NCBI GenBank assembly: GCA_036276255.1
Contig: DASUPK010000031.1
Location: forward strand, 1 to 12,811
Length of the DNA stretch: 12,811 nt
Direction: 5' to 3'
Source of the DNA: DASUPK01 sp036276255
GTDB lineage: Bacteria > Actinomycetota > Thermoleophilia > Solirubrobacterales > 70-9
This document shows positions 11,473-12,811 of the stretch, in pieces. The notes beneath the pieces were generated by a model, which did no database searches, had not been told where the DNA came from, and saw nothing but the letters and a program-made list of their open reading frames with translations. Every line of letters starts with the position of its first letter. The stretch's first letter is position 1. The position numbers were made by a program, and so were the translations under genes.

Positions 11473-12195
11473 ATGGAGTGGACTTTCGAGGATCCCGGAC
11501 CTGAGGGCCTAACGAATTCTCCGGATCCGTCCGGTCCCGCGAACGCACGGGCCTTCGCGGACAGCAAGTTCGGCGCGCAGGCGGTATTGCGCCTACGGGT
11601 GGCGTTTGAGCATTCGACGAATCCCATGCTGCTCGCCGACGATCAACGACGCTGGGTGACCGCAAATGACGCCGCTTGTGACCTCCTGGGAATCGCGCGG
11701 GAGGAGGTCCCGTGGTACCGGATGGACGACTTCACGCTTCCGAGCGAGCGTCAGGAGCTCGAGGAGCAATGGCAGGAGTTCTTGGCCACCGGAAGAGCGG
11801 AGGGCTGGTACCAGCTGTACGTGCCCGACCGCGGACCGGTGCCGGTCGAGTTCAGCGCCACCGCCAATGTGCTGCCCGCCCGTCACCTGTCGGTCTTCAT
11901 CCCGCCCGTCGAAGTCTCCCATGGTCAGGCCGGAGACGCCCAGGCACACGAAGCGGCGTGGACACCGGTCATGGTGGAGAGCGGTGGTCGATTGGGGCTC
12001 ACCGAACGCGAGCGTGAGGTCATGACGTTCGTCGCATCCGGGCTCCAGAGCACCGATATCGCCGAGCGTCTCTTCCTGTCTCCCGAGACGGTCAAGTCGC
12101 ACGTTCATAACGCGATGGGCAAGCTCGGCGCCCACACACGCGCCCAAGGGGTGGCGATTGCGTTGGTGATCGGACAGATCAGCTGGCAGATCTAG
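11473..12195 (+). CDS. PAS-LuxR-type transcriptional regulator
   Basis: This 240-aa cytosolic regulator has a single PAS-like sensor domain (~36-145), with FEHSTNPMLLADDQRRWVTAND and ACDLLGIAREEV matching the PAS core and RGPVPVEFSATANVLP the later strands. A linker (~146-172) leads to a LuxR/GerE-type helix-turn-helix (~174-235): LTEREREVMTFVASGLQSTDIAERL, then LSPETVKSHVHNAMGKLGAHTR. No receiver domain, kinase or membrane segment is visible, so the signal is probably a small ligand, cofactor or redox state sensed by PAS. The ATG at 11473 has a strong ribosome site (GGGGGAG, 8 bases upstream). It lies between two surface-protein genes that share an upstream element, one on each side and both transcribed away from it or beyond it, making it their likely regulator. 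Confidence 0.9.
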   Translation: MEWTFEDPGPEGLTNSPDPSGPANARAFADSKFGAQAVLRLRVAFEHSTNPMLLADDQRRWVTANDAACDLLGIAREEVPWYRMDDFTLPSERQELEEQWQEFLATGRAEGWYQLYVPDRGPVPVEFSATANVLPARHLSVFIPPVEVSHGQAGDAQAHEAAWTPVMVESGGRLGLTEREREVMTFVASGLQSTDIAERLFLSPETVKSHVHNAMGKLGAHTRAQGVAIALVIGQISWQI

Positions 12196-12224
12196 CCCGC
12201 TCGTCCCGCCGATACCCGTGTCTG

Positions 12225-12276
12225 AGCTAGTTCTTCCGGGGGATATCGCGCCGCCTCACCCCTCTGGGGGATGGTG
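12225..12276 (+). promoter_or_regulatory. Shared regulatory element, copy 2 (ice-binding-like gene)
   Basis: This copy contains CTTCCGGGGGATATCGC (12233-12249) and, 28 bases after the first G run, TCTGGGGGAT (12263-12272). It lies 31 bases ahead of the ice-binding-like start codon and 29 bases after the regulator's stop. Relative to its gene it has the same orientation as copy 1, so on the DNA the two copies form an inverted pair around the regulator gene. The distance to the start codon differs (31 versus 106 bases), which fits an operator at least as well as a core promoter. Confidence 0.65.
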
Positions 12277-12307
12277 AAAAGCCCCGCAATTCCCGATAGT
12301 CGAACTC

Positions 12308-12811
12308 ATGGATCCCACTCAGGTTCGCCAGAACGACAGACGCCCTTTGATCAGCGTTTCCGCATTGACCCTGCTCGCCATGCTTGCGTGCCTCGCGCTC
12401 GCCCCAACGGCCGGCGCCGCCACCTCCCCTCCACTCGGAGCCGCCGAGAACTTCGCAGTTCTCGGCGCAACCACGGTGACCAACACCGGCCCCACGATCC
12501 TAAACGGCGACCGCGGCGTCAGCCCGGGCAGCGCCTGCACCGGCTTCCCGGCGCCCTGCACCGGTCCTCCTGACGGAACGGTGAACGGCACGATCCGCCT
12601 ACCGCCCGACCCGAACGTGGGCCCAGCGCAGTCGGATTCGACCGCGGCCTACCTCAACGCCGAGGCCCAGGCCGACTTGATCACGGCCTACGACAACGCC
12701 GCCGGACAGGCCACCACCACGGTCACCGGCAGCCAGCTCGGCGGAATGACCCTCGGGCCCGGCGTCTATGCCGCGACCCCGGGGCCGGGATCCCTGAACA
12801 TCACCGGGACC
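12308..12811 (+). CDS. Secreted ice-binding-like protein (DUF3494), 3' end outside window
   Basis: The frame is open for 168 codons to the window end. Residues ~1-38 are a signal peptide: a basic start, a hydrophobic core (ISVSALTLLAMLACLALA), then PTAGAA. Next comes the N-terminal part of a DUF3494 ice-binding-like domain: LGAAENFAVLGATTVTNTGPT, then ILNGDRGVSPG, TVNGTIRLPPD, AYLNAEAQADLITAYDNAAGQ and TTTVTGSQLGGMTLGPGVY. Family members fold as an irregular beta-solenoid. Some bind ice; many others in non-cold organisms are thought to be surface or adhesion proteins, so ice binding should not be assumed. The ribosome site before the ATG at 12308 is weak, but no other start lies nearby. It follows the PAS-LuxR gene by 112 bases and carries copy 2 of the shared element. 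Confidence 0.88.
   Translation, partial: MDPTQVRQNDRRPLISVSALTLLAMLACLALAPTAGAATSPPLGAAENFAVLGATTVTNTGPTILNGDRGVSPGSACTGFPAPCTGPPDGTVNGTIRLPPDPNVGPAQSDSTAAYLNAEAQADLITAYDNAAGQATTTVTGSQLGGMTLGPGVYAATPGPGSLNITGT

Noticed and set aside
11311..12276. Inverted pair of approximately 51-base elements as ends of an insertion sequence or transposon
   Set aside because: No transposase lies between them, only a PAS-LuxR gene; no target-site duplication is seen; each copy sits in the promoter region of a gene and is oriented towards it. A mobile origin by old duplication cannot be fully excluded.

Overview
The window is very GC-rich and densely coded. The gene families point to an actinobacterium: DUF2630, DUF6325 next to a SHOCT protein, a GAP/Sap-type membrane protein, a DUF4333 lipoprotein and a UBP-type zinc finger. 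A deep-branching lineage such as Thermoleophilia/Solirubrobacterales is my guess from gene content, not a demonstrated placement. I saw no rRNA, tRNA, CRISPR array, transposase or phage gene.

Layout. Bases 1-1569 (+): the 3' part of a ClC-type chloride channel/transporter, then a translationally coupled GAP-family membrane protein. Bases 1640-3705 (-): an operon of a SHOCT-domain protein, a DUF6325 protein and a membrane-anchored diacylglycerol-kinase-type lipid kinase. Bases 3802-5116 (-): a conserved protein of unknown function, a very short RTX-like calcium-binding ORF that looks like a remnant, and greA. DUF2630 (5152-5406, +) diverges from greA. Bases 5413-8385 (-): a tight five-gene redox/detoxification operon, in transcription order VOC/glyoxalase protein, small 68-aa protein, FAD/NAD disulfide oxidoreductase, AhpC/TSA-type redoxin, UBP zinc-finger protein. 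Bases 8386-8871: no intact gene, but a decayed minus-strand coding remnant and several RNA hairpins. Bases 8872-9165 (+): a small, probably exported protein with an HEIGH zinc-protease motif.

The most interesting part is 9204-12811, an apparent cell-surface module. Reading leftwards (-): a secreted collagen-like protein (33 uninterrupted Gly-X-Y triplets) with a C-terminal domain resembling that of Bacillus exosporium BclA-type proteins, then a DUF4333 lipoprotein, then an L,D-transpeptidase. Reading rightwards (+): a PAS-LuxR transcription factor, then a secreted DUF3494 ice-binding-like protein cut by the window end. The collagen-like and ice-binding genes, on opposite strands either side of the regulator, carry the same approximately 51-52-base upstream element (cores CGGGGGATATCGC and TCTGGGGGAT). 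This suggests that one regulator, plausibly the LuxR protein between them, controls both surface proteins. The L,D-transpeptidase in the collagen-like operon could attach or remodel surface material on peptidoglycan. The families are seen in the sequence; the joint regulation and anchoring are inference.
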